Source of the DNA: Deltaproteobacteria bacterium
GTDB taxonomy: Bacteria; Myxococcota_A; UBA796; CAJQPC01
Length of the DNA: 64,000 bases
Reading direction: 5' to 3'
Assembly (NCBI GenBank): GCA_016717595.1
Contig: JADKFE010000010.1
Location: 1 to 64,000, forward strand
The position numbers and the translations under genes were made by a program. Shown here one piece after another: positions 44,289-53,641 of this stretch; position 1 is the stretch's first letter; the number at the start of each line of letters is the position of its first letter. Below the pieces are notes generated by a model. That model was not told the DNA's origin, searched no databases, and was given only the letters and a program-made list of their open reading frames with translations.

Positions 44289-45367
44289 GCCTGCCGCCGG
44301 GCCTGCGCCGCCTCGCCATCGCCGTGCCCGACCTCACCCGGCCTCTGGACACCGTCGCGGTCTTGGCCACCCTTCGCCGGGCGCTGGGGGAGCGCGCCCC
44401 CGCGGAGATCACCGTCGTCGTGGGCCTCGGCCTGCACCGCCCGCTCACCGAGGCCGAGCTCTCGCGGATGCGCGCCGCTTGCGGCTGGCCCGTCGTGAAC
44501 TCGACCCCCGACGACACCGCCGATCTCGGCCTCGTCCATGGCATCCCCTGCCAGGTCGCCCACCCCATCGCTGAGGCCGAGATGACCCTCGCCATCGGGG
44601 TCGTGGAGCTTCACCAATACGCGGGCTTCTCCGGCGGTCACAAGGCCAGCGCCGTTGGCTGCGGCGGTCGTGACACCTTGGCCGCGCTGCACGCCCGGGC
44701 CATGGTCTGTGACCCCGAGGTGCAGGTGGGCCGGGTGGAGGGCAACCCCTTCCGCGAGGCCGTAGACGCCTTGGGTGAGCACAACGGCACCCGCCTGGCC
44801 CTGCTCTCTCTGGGGGATGGGCGCTGGACCTTGGGCGAGCCCCGGGCCGCCCTGCGTGTCGCCGCCGCCGCCCAAGACCCGTGGTGGACGGTGCCCGAGC
44901 CCGTCTCGGCCTGCATCCTGCGGGTGCCCGAGGCCAAAGCGGCGAACTTTTACCAGGCGAGCCGCGCCGCCACCTACCTCGCGCTCTCGCCCTCCCCTCC
45001 CCTCATCGACGGCGCGCGGATCGTGCTCGACGCGCGCTGCCCAGATGGCGCCGGAGATGGCGATGGGGAGCGCGCCTTCGCATCTCTCATGGCGATGACC
45101 GCGCCGCCTTGGCAGAGCTTACTCACCGGGCCGGTGCCCTCTGGCGCGGGGCTGCAGCGGGCGTTTATGCTCGCGCGCCTCGCCCAGCGGTATCACCTCA
45201 TCGTCGCCGGGTGTGATCAGCCCGAGGCCCTGCAAAGGCTGGGGGTTGAGGCCACGTCTTCCCCCGCTTCAGCCGTCGCGCCCGGGGCGCTCACCGTCAA
45301 TCAGCCGTTCACCCGGCTGCCTCAGCTTCAGCGGCCACCACCGGCTTCGGGGACGGCGCCGGGCTGA
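44252..45367 (+). CDS. LarA-like (DUF2088) protein
   Basis: About 371 residues related to lactate racemase LarA: IAVPDLTRPLDT, VVGLGLHRPLTEAELSRM, VHGIPCQVAHPIAEAEMTLA and VELHQYAGFSGGHKASAVGC. The Lys in GFSGGHK matches the residue that carries the nickel-pincer cofactor in LarA, and the His residues in GLHRP and ELHQYAGF match its active site. larB/C/E are not nearby, so the cofactor source and substrate are open. It overlaps the glycosyltransferase gene by about 37 bp; GTG 44252 is likely, TTG 44189 possible. The C-terminus is shorter and less conserved. Confidence 0.75.
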   Translation: MVGSLDAALAGLSLPPGLRRLAIAVPDLTRPLDTVAVLATLRRALGERAPAEITVVVGLGLHRPLTEAELSRMRAACGWPVVNSTPDDTADLGLVHGIPCQVAHPIAEAEMTLAIGVVELHQYAGFSGGHKASAVGCGGRDTLAALHARAMVCDPEVQVGRVEGNPFREAVDALGEHNGTRLALLSLGDGRWTLGEPRAALRVAAAAQDPWWTVPEPVSACILRVPEAKAANFYQASRAATYLALSPSPPLIDGARIVLDARCPDGAGDGDGERAFASLMAMTAPPWQSLLTGPVPSGAGLQRAFMLARLAQRYHLIVAGCDQPEALQRLGVEATSSPASAVAPGALTVNQPFTRLPQLQRPPPASGTAPG

Positions 45368-46775
45368 GGCTGCCCAGGCCCACCCACAGGTAGCCCAGGC
45401 CAAACAGCGCCAGCAGCGGCGCCGAGCCCCAGGCCCCGGCGAACATGCAGGCGACGGCGCCGATGAGCTGCCCCAGGCCGAGGGTGATCTCAACGATGGC
45501 GCCGCCGTCGCCGCCCAAGGCGTATCGACCGCCGCCGGACTCGCCCCGTTTGGGGGTGCGCACAAAGGCCCCGACCTCGCCAAAGAGCGCCTCAAACACC
45601 GCCCGGCTCTGGTTCACGGCCATGCCCGCGCCCAAGGCCATCGCCCACGGCACCCGGCCCAGGCGCCGCGCCCAGTCGTTGTGGGTTGCCCCGGCGCTCA
45701 CCCCGTAGAACACGCCCAGGGACGTCATCGCCACGGTGAAGAACACGGCGTGGAGCGGCTCCACCAAGGGGTGCCCCACCCGCTGAATCGCCGCGAGGGG
45801 CGTGATCACCGAGAGCAGCAGCACCAGGGGATACGCGAGGTTCGCGCAGAGGTGCGCCGTGGCCTCGACCTTCACCGGCCAAGGGGCGGGCGAGCGCCAG
45901 AGCCTCGGCAAGAGCTTCTTCGCGGTCTGGATCGAGCCCTTCGCCCAGCGGCGCTGCTGGCTCTTGAACGCCAAGATGTCGCCGGGAAGCTCAGCGGGCA
46001 CGGCGAGATCCGGCAAGTACACAAACCGCCAGCCCACGAGCTGGGCGCGGTACGAGAGGTCGAGGTCTTCAGTGAGCGTGTCCCCTTGCCAGCCGCCGGC
46101 GTCGTGAATCGCCTCCCGGCGCCACAGCCCCGCCGTGCCGTTGAAGTTGAACCAGCGCCCGGAGCGCGCTCGGGCGGCGTGCTCGATGACGAAGTGCCCG
46201 TCCAACAACATCGCCTCCACCCGGGTGAGCCAAGACTCTCCTTCGTTGAGGTGGGTCCAGCGCGCCTGGACCATGCCGATCTCTGGGCCGAGGGCGGGCA
46301 CCGCGCGGCGCAAAAAGTCGGCGGGAGGCACAAAGTCGGCGTCAAAGATGGCGATGATCGAGCCCTTCGCCCGGCTGAGCCCCCAAGCCAAGGCCCCGGC
46401 CTTAAAGCCCTGGCGGTCGGGCCTGCGCAGCACCGTGACGTCGAGGCCCTTCGCCCGGTGGCGCGCGGCGGCGGCTTCAGCGAGCGGGGTGGTGTCGTCG
46501 TCGCTGTCGTCGAGGATCTGCAGCTCCAGGCGATCCCGAGGCCAGTCCAGCGCCGCCGCGGCGTCGATGAGCCGGGTGATCACATACCGCTCGTTGTAGA
46601 CCGGGAGCTGCACGGTGACGAGGGGCAGCGCGCGCTCCTCCAGCGTCGTGAGGGTCGGCGCCTGCCGCCGGGTGCGCCAATACCGCGAGGTGAGCCACAG
46701 CCGATGCAGCCCGTAGAGCGAGAGCGTTGAGGCGAGCAGCGCGTGACCGCCCAGGAGCAAAAGTTCCGTCACCAC
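45309..46775 (-). CDS. Family 2 processive glycosyltransferase, cellulose-synthase-like
   Basis: 488 residues: one N-terminal membrane helix, a GT-A domain with VTVQLPVYNERYVITRLIDA, LQILDDSDDDTTPLAE, AIFDADFVPPADFLRR (DxD), TLTEDLDLSYRAQLVGW (TED) and QQRRWAKGSIQT (Q/RxxRW), then about four C-terminal membrane helices. This set is diagnostic of processive synthases such as CslA/BcsA-type enzymes. Product (mannan, glucan or other) unknown. GTG start. Its 3' end overlaps the end of the LarA-like gene by 59 bp, convergently. Confidence 0.9.
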   Translation of the reverse strand: MVTELLLLGGHALLASTLSLYGLHRLWLTSRYWRTRRQAPTLTTLEERALPLVTVQLPVYNERYVITRLIDAAAALDWPRDRLELQILDDSDDDTTPLAEAAAARHRAKGLDVTVLRRPDRQGFKAGALAWGLSRAKGSIIAIFDADFVPPADFLRRAVPALGPEIGMVQARWTHLNEGESWLTRVEAMLLDGHFVIEHAARARSGRWFNFNGTAGLWRREAIHDAGGWQGDTLTEDLDLSYRAQLVGWRFVYLPDLAVPAELPGDILAFKSQQRRWAKGSIQTAKKLLPRLWRSPAPWPVKVEATAHLCANLAYPLVLLLSVITPLAAIQRVGHPLVEPLHAVFFTVAMTSLGVFYGVSAGATHNDWARRLGRVPWAMALGAGMAVNQSRAVFEALFGEVGAFVRTPKRGESGGGRYALGGDGGAIVEITLGLGQLIGAVACMFAGAWGSAPLLALFGLGYLWVGLGSLSPAPSPKPVVAAEAEAAG

Positions 46776-47134
46776 GACCCCGTCACCACGACCGTCTCGG
46801 CGGCTCCTCCCGACCTCAAGCGCCAGGGTGAGCCGCGAGACGTTTTAGCCCCGCAGACGACCTCCGCGCAAGCCGCGCCCCGCTCGGGTATAGTGAGCTT
46901 GGCCTCTGCCCGGTTCGAGTACAGAGCGATCGTGGTTCCTCCACAAGTATGTCCCGGGACCCGCCCCTCTCCGTGGTGTGCACGCCTCCTCGTGAGGAAG
47001 CCTGAAGCGGACATGCGGCTCCCCCCTCCTGAGTGGAGGAGGACCCCAACGCTCACACGGCCAGGGTGGAGGCCACTTTTTTGCGCGGACGCCGACACGG
47101 GAACCTCCCCGCCGCCGCCAGGGTCTCCTGCACC
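46776..47134. other. 359-bp intergenic region
   Basis: Divergent starts on both sides (glycosyltransferase leftward, TPR gene rightward). Open frames here have no family resemblance and no ribosome-binding site. A TATAGT at about 46888 could be a -10 on the plus strand, but no -35 is apparent. I see no RNA gene or repeat. Confidence 0.4.
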
Positions 47135-48130
47135 ATGACCATCGTAAGCCTGCTCGTGCTCTTCGCCTGCGCCGCCCGCGCGCCCGTCGTGCTCTACCCC
47201 TTGGACCAGCACCAGCCCCCGGCGGCGCTGGTTGGGGTCTTCGCCAGCCAGAGCCCCGACGCGCTGTTTGAGGACGCCTACTCCCGGCTGCTCAACGACG
47301 ACCTGGAGGGCGCTGAGCAACGGCTGGTGTACCTCGCGGGCCTGCCGGACGGCCCACCCGAGGCGCTCTACCACCTGGGCGTCGTCTACGAGCTGCGCGG
47401 AGCGCTGGAGACGGCGATCTCGGCCTACGATCTGCTCCTCACCCAAGATCCCCCCGAGGAGCTCGCGCCGAGCGTACACTTTCGCCGCGGCCTATGTCTT
47501 GAGGAGCTCGGCCGCTTTGACGAGGCGCTCAAGGCCTTCGCCAAGGTGCCCACCACCGGCGGCCTGAGCCTCAACGACCGCGTCACCTACGACGTGGCGC
47601 GTGGCGTGGCGATGTTGGGCTCGGGCAAAGAGGCCAAAGGGCTTGAGCTGCTCCAGGCCGCGCTCTCCACCACCCGCCGCGACCCAGAGCTGGCCTGGAT
47701 CCTCGGCAAAGGCTGGTACACCCTCGCCCGGCACGACCTCGACCAAGCGGCGGCGCTCTCGCTGAACGAGTCTGAGCGGAAGGTCAAGAAGAACCTAGAG
47801 GCCCGGGCCGGGCTCATCATGGACGCCGAGGCCGACCTCGTGCACGTCGTCGAGCAGCACGAGCCGGAGTGGATCCTCCGGGGCCTGCTCGACCTCGGCG
47901 ACGCCTACATCACGCTCCGCGAAGACATGATGCGCTCACCCACCCCCGCCGGGCTCAGCGCCGAGCAGGCCGCGCTCTACGTCGCCCAGGTCGACAAGAG
48001 CACCCGCGTGCTCATCGCCAAGGCGTTCAACGCCTACGACCAGGGCCTCATCGTCGCGGGCACCCTCGGGTTTGAGGGGGAGCTGACCGAGACCCTACGC
48101 GCCCGGCGCGACGCCTTGCCCACGGACTGA
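47135..48130 (+). CDS. TPR-repeat protein, exported (probable lipoprotein)
   Basis: 331 residues. The short hydrophobic N-terminus MTIVSLLVLFACAARAP contains a lipobox-like FACA. TPR-like helices follow (YSRLLNDDLEGAEQRLVYLA; ALYHLGVVYELRGALETAIS; LEELGRFDEALKAFAKVP), then a mixed helical domain. No enzyme motif. Convergent with ftsZ across a strong hairpin. ATG 47135 chosen; the open frame extends 102 bp upstream without conserved features. Confidence 0.75.
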   Translation: MTIVSLLVLFACAARAPVVLYPLDQHQPPAALVGVFASQSPDALFEDAYSRLLNDDLEGAEQRLVYLAGLPDGPPEALYHLGVVYELRGALETAISAYDLLLTQDPPEELAPSVHFRRGLCLEELGRFDEALKAFAKVPTTGGLSLNDRVTYDVARGVAMLGSGKEAKGLELLQAALSTTRRDPELAWILGKGWYTLARHDLDQAAALSLNESERKVKKNLEARAGLIMDAEADLVHVVEQHEPEWILRGLLDLGDAYITLREDMMRSPTPAGLSAEQAALYVAQVDKSTRVLIAKAFNAYDQGLIVAGTLGFEGELTETLRARRDALPTD

Positions 48131-48151
48131 CTCGGCGGCGCTGAAGACGAG

Positions 48152-48189
48152 GCGGCCCGGCCTCCTCTGCCTCAGAGGGACCGGGCCGC
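48152..48189. terminator. Bidirectional hairpin between TPR gene and ftsZ
   Basis: GCGGCCCGG and CCGGGCCGC are perfect 9-bp arms, extended inward by CTCTG/CAGAG. It sits between two convergent stops (48130 and 48217). There is no T tract on either side, but the place and strength suggest a shared terminator. Confidence 0.6.
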
Positions 48190-48216
48190 AGGCTGAGAGC
48201 ACCAGCCAGAGTCGTT

Positions 48217-49333
48217 TCAGTCGGCGTTCTTGTAGAACGTCGGGATGTCGTAGTCGTCATGCGCGATGTCGAAGCCGCTGGCCATCTCGCGGCCGTGACC
48301 GCCGTGCATCCCGCGGCGACCGGCCACCTGAACGGCGACGCGGCGCTCGGCGGAGGGCACCACCTGCTGACGCGCCTCCTCGAAGCCCGTGGCGATGACG
48401 GTGACGCGGGCCTCGTCGCCCATGGTGTCGTCGATGACCCAACCCCAGATGAGGTTGACGTCCTCGTGGGCCTCTTCCTGAATCAGCGAGGAGGCCTCGT
48501 TGATCTCGTACATCGTGAGGTTCGAGTTGCCGGTGATGTTCATCAGGACGCTGGTGGCGCCGGAGATGGACACGTCGTCGAGCAGCGGCGAGGAGATCGC
48601 GCGCTGGGCGGCGTCCACCGTCTTGTGGTCACCCGTGGCCGTGCCGACGCCCATGAGCGCCACGCCCTTGTTGGCCATCGTCGTGCGCACGTCGGCGAAG
48701 TCGACGTTGACGATGCCCTCAAAGTTGATGAGGTCGGACACGCCCTTGATCGCCTGGAGCAGCACCTGGTCGGCGAGGTTGAACGCCTCCTTCATGGTGG
48801 TGCGGTCGCTGGCCATGGCGATGAGGCGCTGGTTGGGGATGGTGATGAGGGTGTCCACGACGCCCTTCAGGGCCTCGATGCCCTCTTCAGCCTGACGGCG
48901 GCGCTTCTTGCCCTCGAACCAGAACGGGCGGGTGACCACACCGACGGTGAGCGCGCCGTGCTCCCGGGCGAGCTGGGCCAGAACCGGCGCCGCGCCCGTG
49001 CCCGTGCCGCCGCCCATGCCGGCGGTCACGAAGACCATGTCCGCGCCGACGACGAGCTCCGCGAGGCGCTCCTTGTCCTCAAGGGCCGCCTCACGGCCGA
49101 CCTCCGGGGTTGGCGCCAGCGCCAAGGCCCTTGGTGAGCTGACCGCCGAGCTGAAACCGGCGGGGGGCCAGCGAGCGACGAAGATCCTGGGCGTCGGTGT
49201 TCACGGCGATGAACTCGACCCCGGTGAGACCACCCGCGATCATGGTGTTGACGGCGTTGTTGCCGCCGCCGCCAACGCCGATCACCTTGATCTTGGCGCC
49301 GACCAGTTCGTTCTCAATGATTTCGATGGGCAT
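48217..49333 (-). CDS. ftsZ: Cell division protein FtsZ (frameshifted)
   Basis: Tubulin-like GTPase forming the Z-ring. Start ATG 49333 (MPIEIIENELVGAKIKVIGV) follows GGGAG at 6-7 nt. Nucleotide-binding GVGGGGNNAVNTM and the T4 loop GMGGGTGTGAAPVLAQLA are both present, as is the C-terminal DYDIPTFYKNAD. The N-terminal part (to GLGAGANP) and the rest (EVGREAALEDKERL) are in two frames: one extra base lies in the CCCCGG run near 49108. About 372 residues when restored. ftsA does not precede it; ftsQ is 163 bp upstream. Confidence 0.92.
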
Positions 49334-49496
49334 GGAGTTCTCCCGAGGTGCCCCTGCGCGTTGACGCGACAGGAGGACAGGCGAGGCTTGGAGGGATTGT
49401 CGTTCGCGGGGGACGAAGGAGACGAGGAGGAGTGCAGGAGGGGAGCAGCGAGGTGCTTGCAGAGGTCGTCGCGTCCGAGGATGAGCCGGGGATGGC
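49334..49496. other. 163-bp ftsQ-ftsZ gap, where ftsA is expected
   Basis: Purine-rich on the plus strand, with no open frame resembling FtsA and no remnant I can detect. It probably holds the ftsZ leader and an ftsZ promoter, although no convincing -35/-10 pair was found. Confidence 0.5.
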
Positions 49497-50273
49497 TCAG
49501 GACGAGAGCGGGGTCGCCACAGCGAGGCCGTCGAGGTCGAGGTCGATGTGGTGAGGGACGGAGAGGTCAAGCCCGTTGCGAGCCATGACCCCGAGCCGCA
49601 GAAGCTGCTGCGCCGGGTCTCGGAAACCGAACCGGAGCAAGCCGCCGTTGCGGAGGAGGAGGGTGAAGCCTAAGGCCTCGTCAAAATGAAGCTCGGAGAG
49701 GTCATCGGGCTGAATCACGCCGCTCTCCCCGACGAGGTCGAGGATGTGCAGCGCGTCGAGCACGATGCGCCGAGCCACCGGCCCATATTGTTCTACGAGG
49801 CGATCGTCCAGGCCCGTGAGCACCGGCCGATCGAGGCCGTCGCCGCGGGCCCGCAAGAACACCTCACCCGAGGGGTTCACGCGGTAAAGATGCCCGGCGT
49901 GGGAGAGCAGCAGCACGTCCTCGTGCTCCTGCACATGCACCCGAAGGCCGCCGGGGTACACCCGCTCGACCTCCACCTCGGCCACCCAGGGGTGACGCAT
50001 CACCTGGCGGATGACGGTGTTGAGGTCGATGAGCAAGAGCGCGTCGCCCTCGTGAACATCGGCGAGGTGGCGCACGGCCACGACGCTGGCGTGGTGGTTG
50101 CCGACGACCTCCACCGTCGCCACGCGGGCGAAGCGGTGGTAGTTGCAGACCCCATAAACGCCGAGGCCGCTCACCCCCGCCGTCACCACCGCCACGCCAA
50201 GGAGCCGCAGGACGCGGCCCACGATGGGGCGCTCCAGCAGGTCGGCGAGGCGGTCACGGAGGCGGGTCAGCAT
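49497..50273 (-). CDS. ftsQ: Cell division protein FtsQ
   Basis: About 258 residues: a basic N-terminus, one membrane helix (LRLLGVAVVTAGVSGLGVYG), a POTRA domain (VATVEVVGNHHASVVAVRHL; VIRQVMRHPWVAEVEVERVY) and a beta domain (HAGHLYRVNPSGEVF; DRPVLTGLDD). Part of the FtsQLB complex that activates septal synthesis. ATG 50273 is preferred over an in-frame TTG at 50282. 170 bp separate it from ddl, with an AT-rich patch near 50370-50400. Confidence 0.85.
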   Translation of the reverse strand: MLTRLRDRLADLLERPIVGRVLRLLGVAVVTAGVSGLGVYGVCNYHRFARVATVEVVGNHHASVVAVRHLADVHEGDALLLIDLNTVIRQVMRHPWVAEVEVERVYPGGLRVHVQEHEDVLLLSHAGHLYRVNPSGEVFLRARGDGLDRPVLTGLDDRLVEQYGPVARRIVLDALHILDLVGESGVIQPDDLSELHFDEALGFTLLLRNGGLLRFGFRDPAQQLLRLGVMARNGLDLSVPHHIDLDLDGLAVATPLSS

Positions 50274-50442
50274 GGCTCTCAACAGGCAGGGGCAGCGGGG
50301 AGGGAATCAGCGTTCGCGGTGCGGCGGCGGCTTCTGCGGGGACTGAGCTTCTTTTACCAGAGGCCGAGAAGTCTTGACAAGTAAATAGTTTGATTTTCCC
50401 TGCTCGGGGTCGTTTTTACCCCCAAACAAGGATCCTTGAGGC
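50274..50442. promoter_or_regulatory. AT-rich gap between ddl and ftsQ
   Basis: In an otherwise overlapping operon this 169-bp gap has an AT-rich island (acaagtaaatagtttgattt near 50378) and a small GGGGT/ACCCC hairpin. It may hold an internal promoter for ftsQ-ftsZ; no minus-strand -35/-10 pair at good spacing was found. Confidence 0.35.
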
Positions 50443-51393
50443 TCAAGCGCGGTCGTCTCGGCGCTCCAAGTGCAGGCGCGCGCCGAGGAGGATCGTCTCG
50501 ACGAGCTCCTCAAAGGACATCCCCAGGGCCCCGGCCGCCATTGGGCTCAGGCTGGTCGCGGTCATGCCGGGGATGGTGTTGATCTCCAAGAAGTAGGGCT
50601 GGCCCGAGGCGTCGACGATGAAGTCGGCGCGGGCGACGCCGCCCAAGCCCAGGCGCGTGTAGGCCTCCTCGGCGGCGCGCTGGGCGCGCTCGGCCACGGC
50701 GGGGTCGATGGGCGCGGGCACGATGTACTTCGTGAGGCCCTTGGTGTACTTCGCGGCGAAGTCGAAGAAGCCGGACTCGGGCACGATGGCGACCACAGGC
50801 AAGGCCCGGCCGTTGAGCACGGCCACGGTGATCTCCGCGCCGGAGACGAACTGCTCTAGGAGCACCTCCTCGCCGAGCTGGCCCAGGTCCAAGAGCGCCT
50901 TCTCAAGCTCGTGCTCCTCATGCACCATGACGATGCCCAAGGTTGAGCCGCCCTCGGGGAACTTGGCCACGACGGGCAAGGTGAGGTCTTCAGGGATGGC
51001 CTCACCCCGGCGCCAGACCGTGTCCGCGGGCATCACCACGCCCGAGCCCACCAGGGCCCGTTTGGTGGCGATCTTGTCCATCGCCATCGCCGAGCCCCGC
51101 ACGCCGGAGCCGGTGTAGGGGATCCGCATAATCTCCAGGAGGCCCTGCACGCAGCCGTCCTCGCCGAACTGGCCGTGCAGCGCGATCCAGGCCACCTGGG
51201 CGCCGAGCTCCCGCAGGCGCTCGGGCAGATCCGGGCCCACATCGACGGCGTGGGCGTCCCAGCCGCGGCTCTGCAGCGCGCCGAGCACGGCTTTGCCCGA
51301 CTTTAAGGAGATCTCCCGCTCGCTGGACATGCCGCCCAGAAGCACCGCCACCCGCGCGTCGCGGGGAATCACCGTCTTTGTCGTGTCAGCCAT
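50443..51393 (-). CDS. ddl: D-alanine-D-alanine ligase
   Basis: 316 residues, ATP-grasp: VAVLLGGMSSEREISLKSGK, ALHGQFGEDGCVQGLLE, YTGSGVRGSAMAMDKIATKR, VAKFPEGGSTLGI, VARADFIVDASGQPYFLEIN and TIPGMTATSLSPMAA. Makes D-Ala-D-Ala for the peptide stem in the cytoplasm. It overlaps the MurB-like gene by 8 bp. Confidence 0.95.
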   Translation of the reverse strand: MADTTKTVIPRDARVAVLLGGMSSEREISLKSGKAVLGALQSRGWDAHAVDVGPDLPERLRELGAQVAWIALHGQFGEDGCVQGLLEIMRIPYTGSGVRGSAMAMDKIATKRALVGSGVVMPADTVWRRGEAIPEDLTLPVVAKFPEGGSTLGIVMVHEEHELEKALLDLGQLGEEVLLEQFVSGAEITVAVLNGRALPVVAIVPESGFFDFAAKYTKGLTKYIVPAPIDPAVAERAQRAAEEAYTRLGLGGVARADFIVDASGQPYFLEINTIPGMTATSLSPMAAGALGMSFEELVETILLGARLHLERRDDRA

Positions 51394-52255
51394 CACTCCT
51401 CCGGCTACGCCCTAGGGGCTTGAGCTCAGGGTTCAGGTCTACGCCGAGGTGGCTCTTGGCGCGGTCTTTGACCATTCCGATGAGCACCTTGAGGTCGTTC
51501 TCTTTGGCGCCGCCGAGGTTGATGAGGGTGTTTGGCTCATAGCCGCCGAGCCGCGCGCTGCGTAAGCGCACGCCGCGCAGGCCAAGCTCACTCATCATCT
51601 CCGCCGCGTTGTGGTTCTTTTTGGGGTCCAAGAACAGGCGCCCCGGCAGGCCCGGCCCACGTTTGGGGGCGCGACCGCCCTTGAGCGCCTGAGCGGGGTC
51701 AAGCTCAAGGCGGGCCCGCACGATGACGTGGTCGTCCTTGAGCTTGCCGGGCACCACCTCGGTGAGCCGACCGCCGCGCAGCACCCGCACACCCACCAAG
51801 GTCGGCGGCGGCTCGTCGCGGCGGAGCAGCTCGGCGATGGTGCCTGAGACGTGGTTGTAGAGCTCTAAGCCGATGAGGCCCTCACGCTTGGCGTAGCTGG
51901 CCAAGGCCGCCACGGGCGTCTGGGCGCCCACATCGAGGCGTAGGCCCTCGCGGGAGATGCCCTCTGCGCAGGCGCCGAGTCGCAGCCAGACGCCGTCCGC
52001 GCCGCCGTCGCCAACCCAGAGGTGCTGGCCGTCTACGGGCACCACACGCTCGTTCGCCTCGCGGATGAGGCCCACCGCCTCCAACAGCGCCTCCTCGGTC
52101 TCGACCACCACCCACAACGCCGCCGGGCCGCCCACACGCCAGGTGCAGTGGCGGCTCATCGGCTCGTCCTCACGCACCATCAGCCCCGGCACGCTGCGCA
52201 GGCGCTCGGCGAGGGCGGCCGTGGGCAGGGCCGATGGAGGCGCGGACTCGCTCAA
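51386..52255 (-). CDS. MurB-family protein lacking recognisable FAD and catalytic motifs
   Basis: 289 residues in the murB position of the cluster. The N-terminal layout (SRHCTWRVGGPAALWVVVET; LIREANERVVPVDGQHLWVG) and the C-terminus (GLRGVRLRSARLGGYEPNTL; KENDLKVLIGMVKDRAKSHL; GVDLNPELKPLG) follow MurB. However, the FAD-contacting GxGSN is GQHLW, the GIPGxVGG loop is YNHVSGTI, GFGYR is missing, and the catalytic Ser before HxNF is Gly. Only the late Glu in NPELKPLG remains. It may have lost UDP-MurNAc dehydrogenase activity, or be a highly diverged form. Confidence 0.7.
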   Translation of the reverse strand: MSESAPPSALPTAALAERLRSVPGLMVREDEPMSRHCTWRVGGPAALWVVVETEEALLEAVGLIREANERVVPVDGQHLWVGDGGADGVWLRLGACAEGISREGLRLDVGAQTPVAALASYAKREGLIGLELYNHVSGTIAELLRRDEPPPTLVGVRVLRGGRLTEVVPGKLKDDHVIVRARLELDPAQALKGGRAPKRGPGLPGRLFLDPKKNHNAAEMMSELGLRGVRLRSARLGGYEPNTLINLGGAKENDLKVLIGMVKDRAKSHLGVDLNPELKPLGRSRRSDG

Positions 52256-53641
52256 CGAGGCTCCCCGCCGAGGCGCTGCACCAAGGGCGCGCAGATCGAG
52301 TTCACGTTGCCCGCGCCCAAGGTGATCACCAGGTCGTTGGGCTGGGCCATGTCTGCGAGCCGGGTGAGGGCCTCGTCCAGATCGTCCACCCGATCGACGC
52401 CGCGGTGGCCGTAGCGGCGTAGGCCTTCAGCGAGGCTCTGGTGGTCGATCCCGTCGATGGGCGCCTCCCCCGCCGCGGCGATGGGGCAGACGAGCACCCG
52501 ATCGGCGCGGTTAAAGGCCCGGCAGAAGTCGGCGTGAAGGTCGCGAACCCGGGTGTAGCGGTGCGGCTGAAAGACCGCGATGATCCGACGCTTCTCGAAG
52601 CCCGCGCGGGCGGCGGCGAGGGTGGCGCGGATCTCCTCGGGGTGATGGCCGTAGTCATCCACGACCATGACGCCGCCGGCCTCCCCCACGACAGTGAACC
52701 GGCGCTGCACCCCGGTGAAGCCGTCTAAGCCCGCGGCGACCTGCTCAAAGGGGATGTCGAGGCCCAAGGCCGTGGCCGCCGCCGCCAAGGCGTTCTGCAC
52801 GTTGTGCTGGCCGGGCATCATCAGGCGCAGGCGCCCCAGGCTCTCGGGGCCCACGATGTACGGCGAAGCTCGTCTCTAAGCCGTCGCAGCGGATGTCGTC
52901 CCCGCGCAGGTCCGCCTGCCGGGTGAGGCCGTAGGTGACCACGCGGCGGCGCAGCTCGGGCAGGCTCTCTTGCACGACGGGGTGGTCCAAGCAGGCCACG
53001 GTGAAGCCGAAGAAGGGCACCTTGTTGGCGAAGTCTACAAACGCCCGGCGTAAGGTGGCGAAGTCGCCGTAGTGGTCGAGGTGCTCGGGGTCGATGTTGG
53101 TGATGACGGCCACGGTAGGCGCCAACAACAAGAAGCTGCCGTCGGACTCATCGGCTTCAGCGACGAGCAGCTCACCCTGGCCGAGCTTGGCGTTTGAGCC
53201 CAAGGCGTCGAGCTTTCCGCCGATCACCACCGTGGGGTCGAGGCCCGCGGCGCCGAGGATCTGGGCGATCATCGAGGTCGTCGTCGTCTTGCCGTGGGTG
53301 CCGGCGACGGCGACGCCGTACTTCATGCGCATCAGCTCGGCGAGGAGCTCGGCCCGGGGGATGACGGGGATGGCCTGGGCGCGCCCGGCGGAGAGCTCCG
53401 GGTTGTGGTCGGGCACCGCCGTAGAGCGCACGATGACGTCGGCGCCGACGATGTTCTCCGCGCGATGGCCGATGAACACCTGGGCGCCCAAGCTCCGCAG
53501 CCGGGCCACGGTGCCGCTCTCTTTCATGTCCGAGCCGGACACCACAAAGCCCAAGGTGAGCAGCACTTCAGCGAGCCCGTTCATGCCGGATCCGCCGATG
53601 CCCACAAAATGAACCTGACGCACCTTTCCGCGGAACATCAT
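52252..53641 (-). CDS. murC: UDP-N-acetylmuramate-L-alanine ligase MurC (frameshifted)
   Basis: Start ATG 53641 (or 53638) gives VHFVGIGGSGMNGLAEVLL, GVAVAGTHGKTTTTSMIAQI and TNIDPEHLDHYGDF. The frame breaks near 52863; the second frame continues YIVGPESLGRLRLMMPGQHN, VQNALAAAATALG, VVDDYGHHPEEI and FQPHRYTRVRDL. One extra base (or two missing) at the join restores about 463 residues. It adds L-Ala to UDP-MurNAc. Overlaps ftsW (ATGA) and the MurB-like gene (4 bp). Confidence 0.92.

Noticed and set aside
46769..47479. Open frames on both strands across the 46.8-47.1 kb gap
   Set aside because: No ribosome-binding sites, no recognisable domains, and they overlap the well-supported TPR gene or glycosyltransferase.
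50374..50405. Plus-strand promoter with perfect TTGACA in the ddl-ftsQ gap
   Set aside because: No -10 at 16-18 nt and no plus-strand gene downstream.
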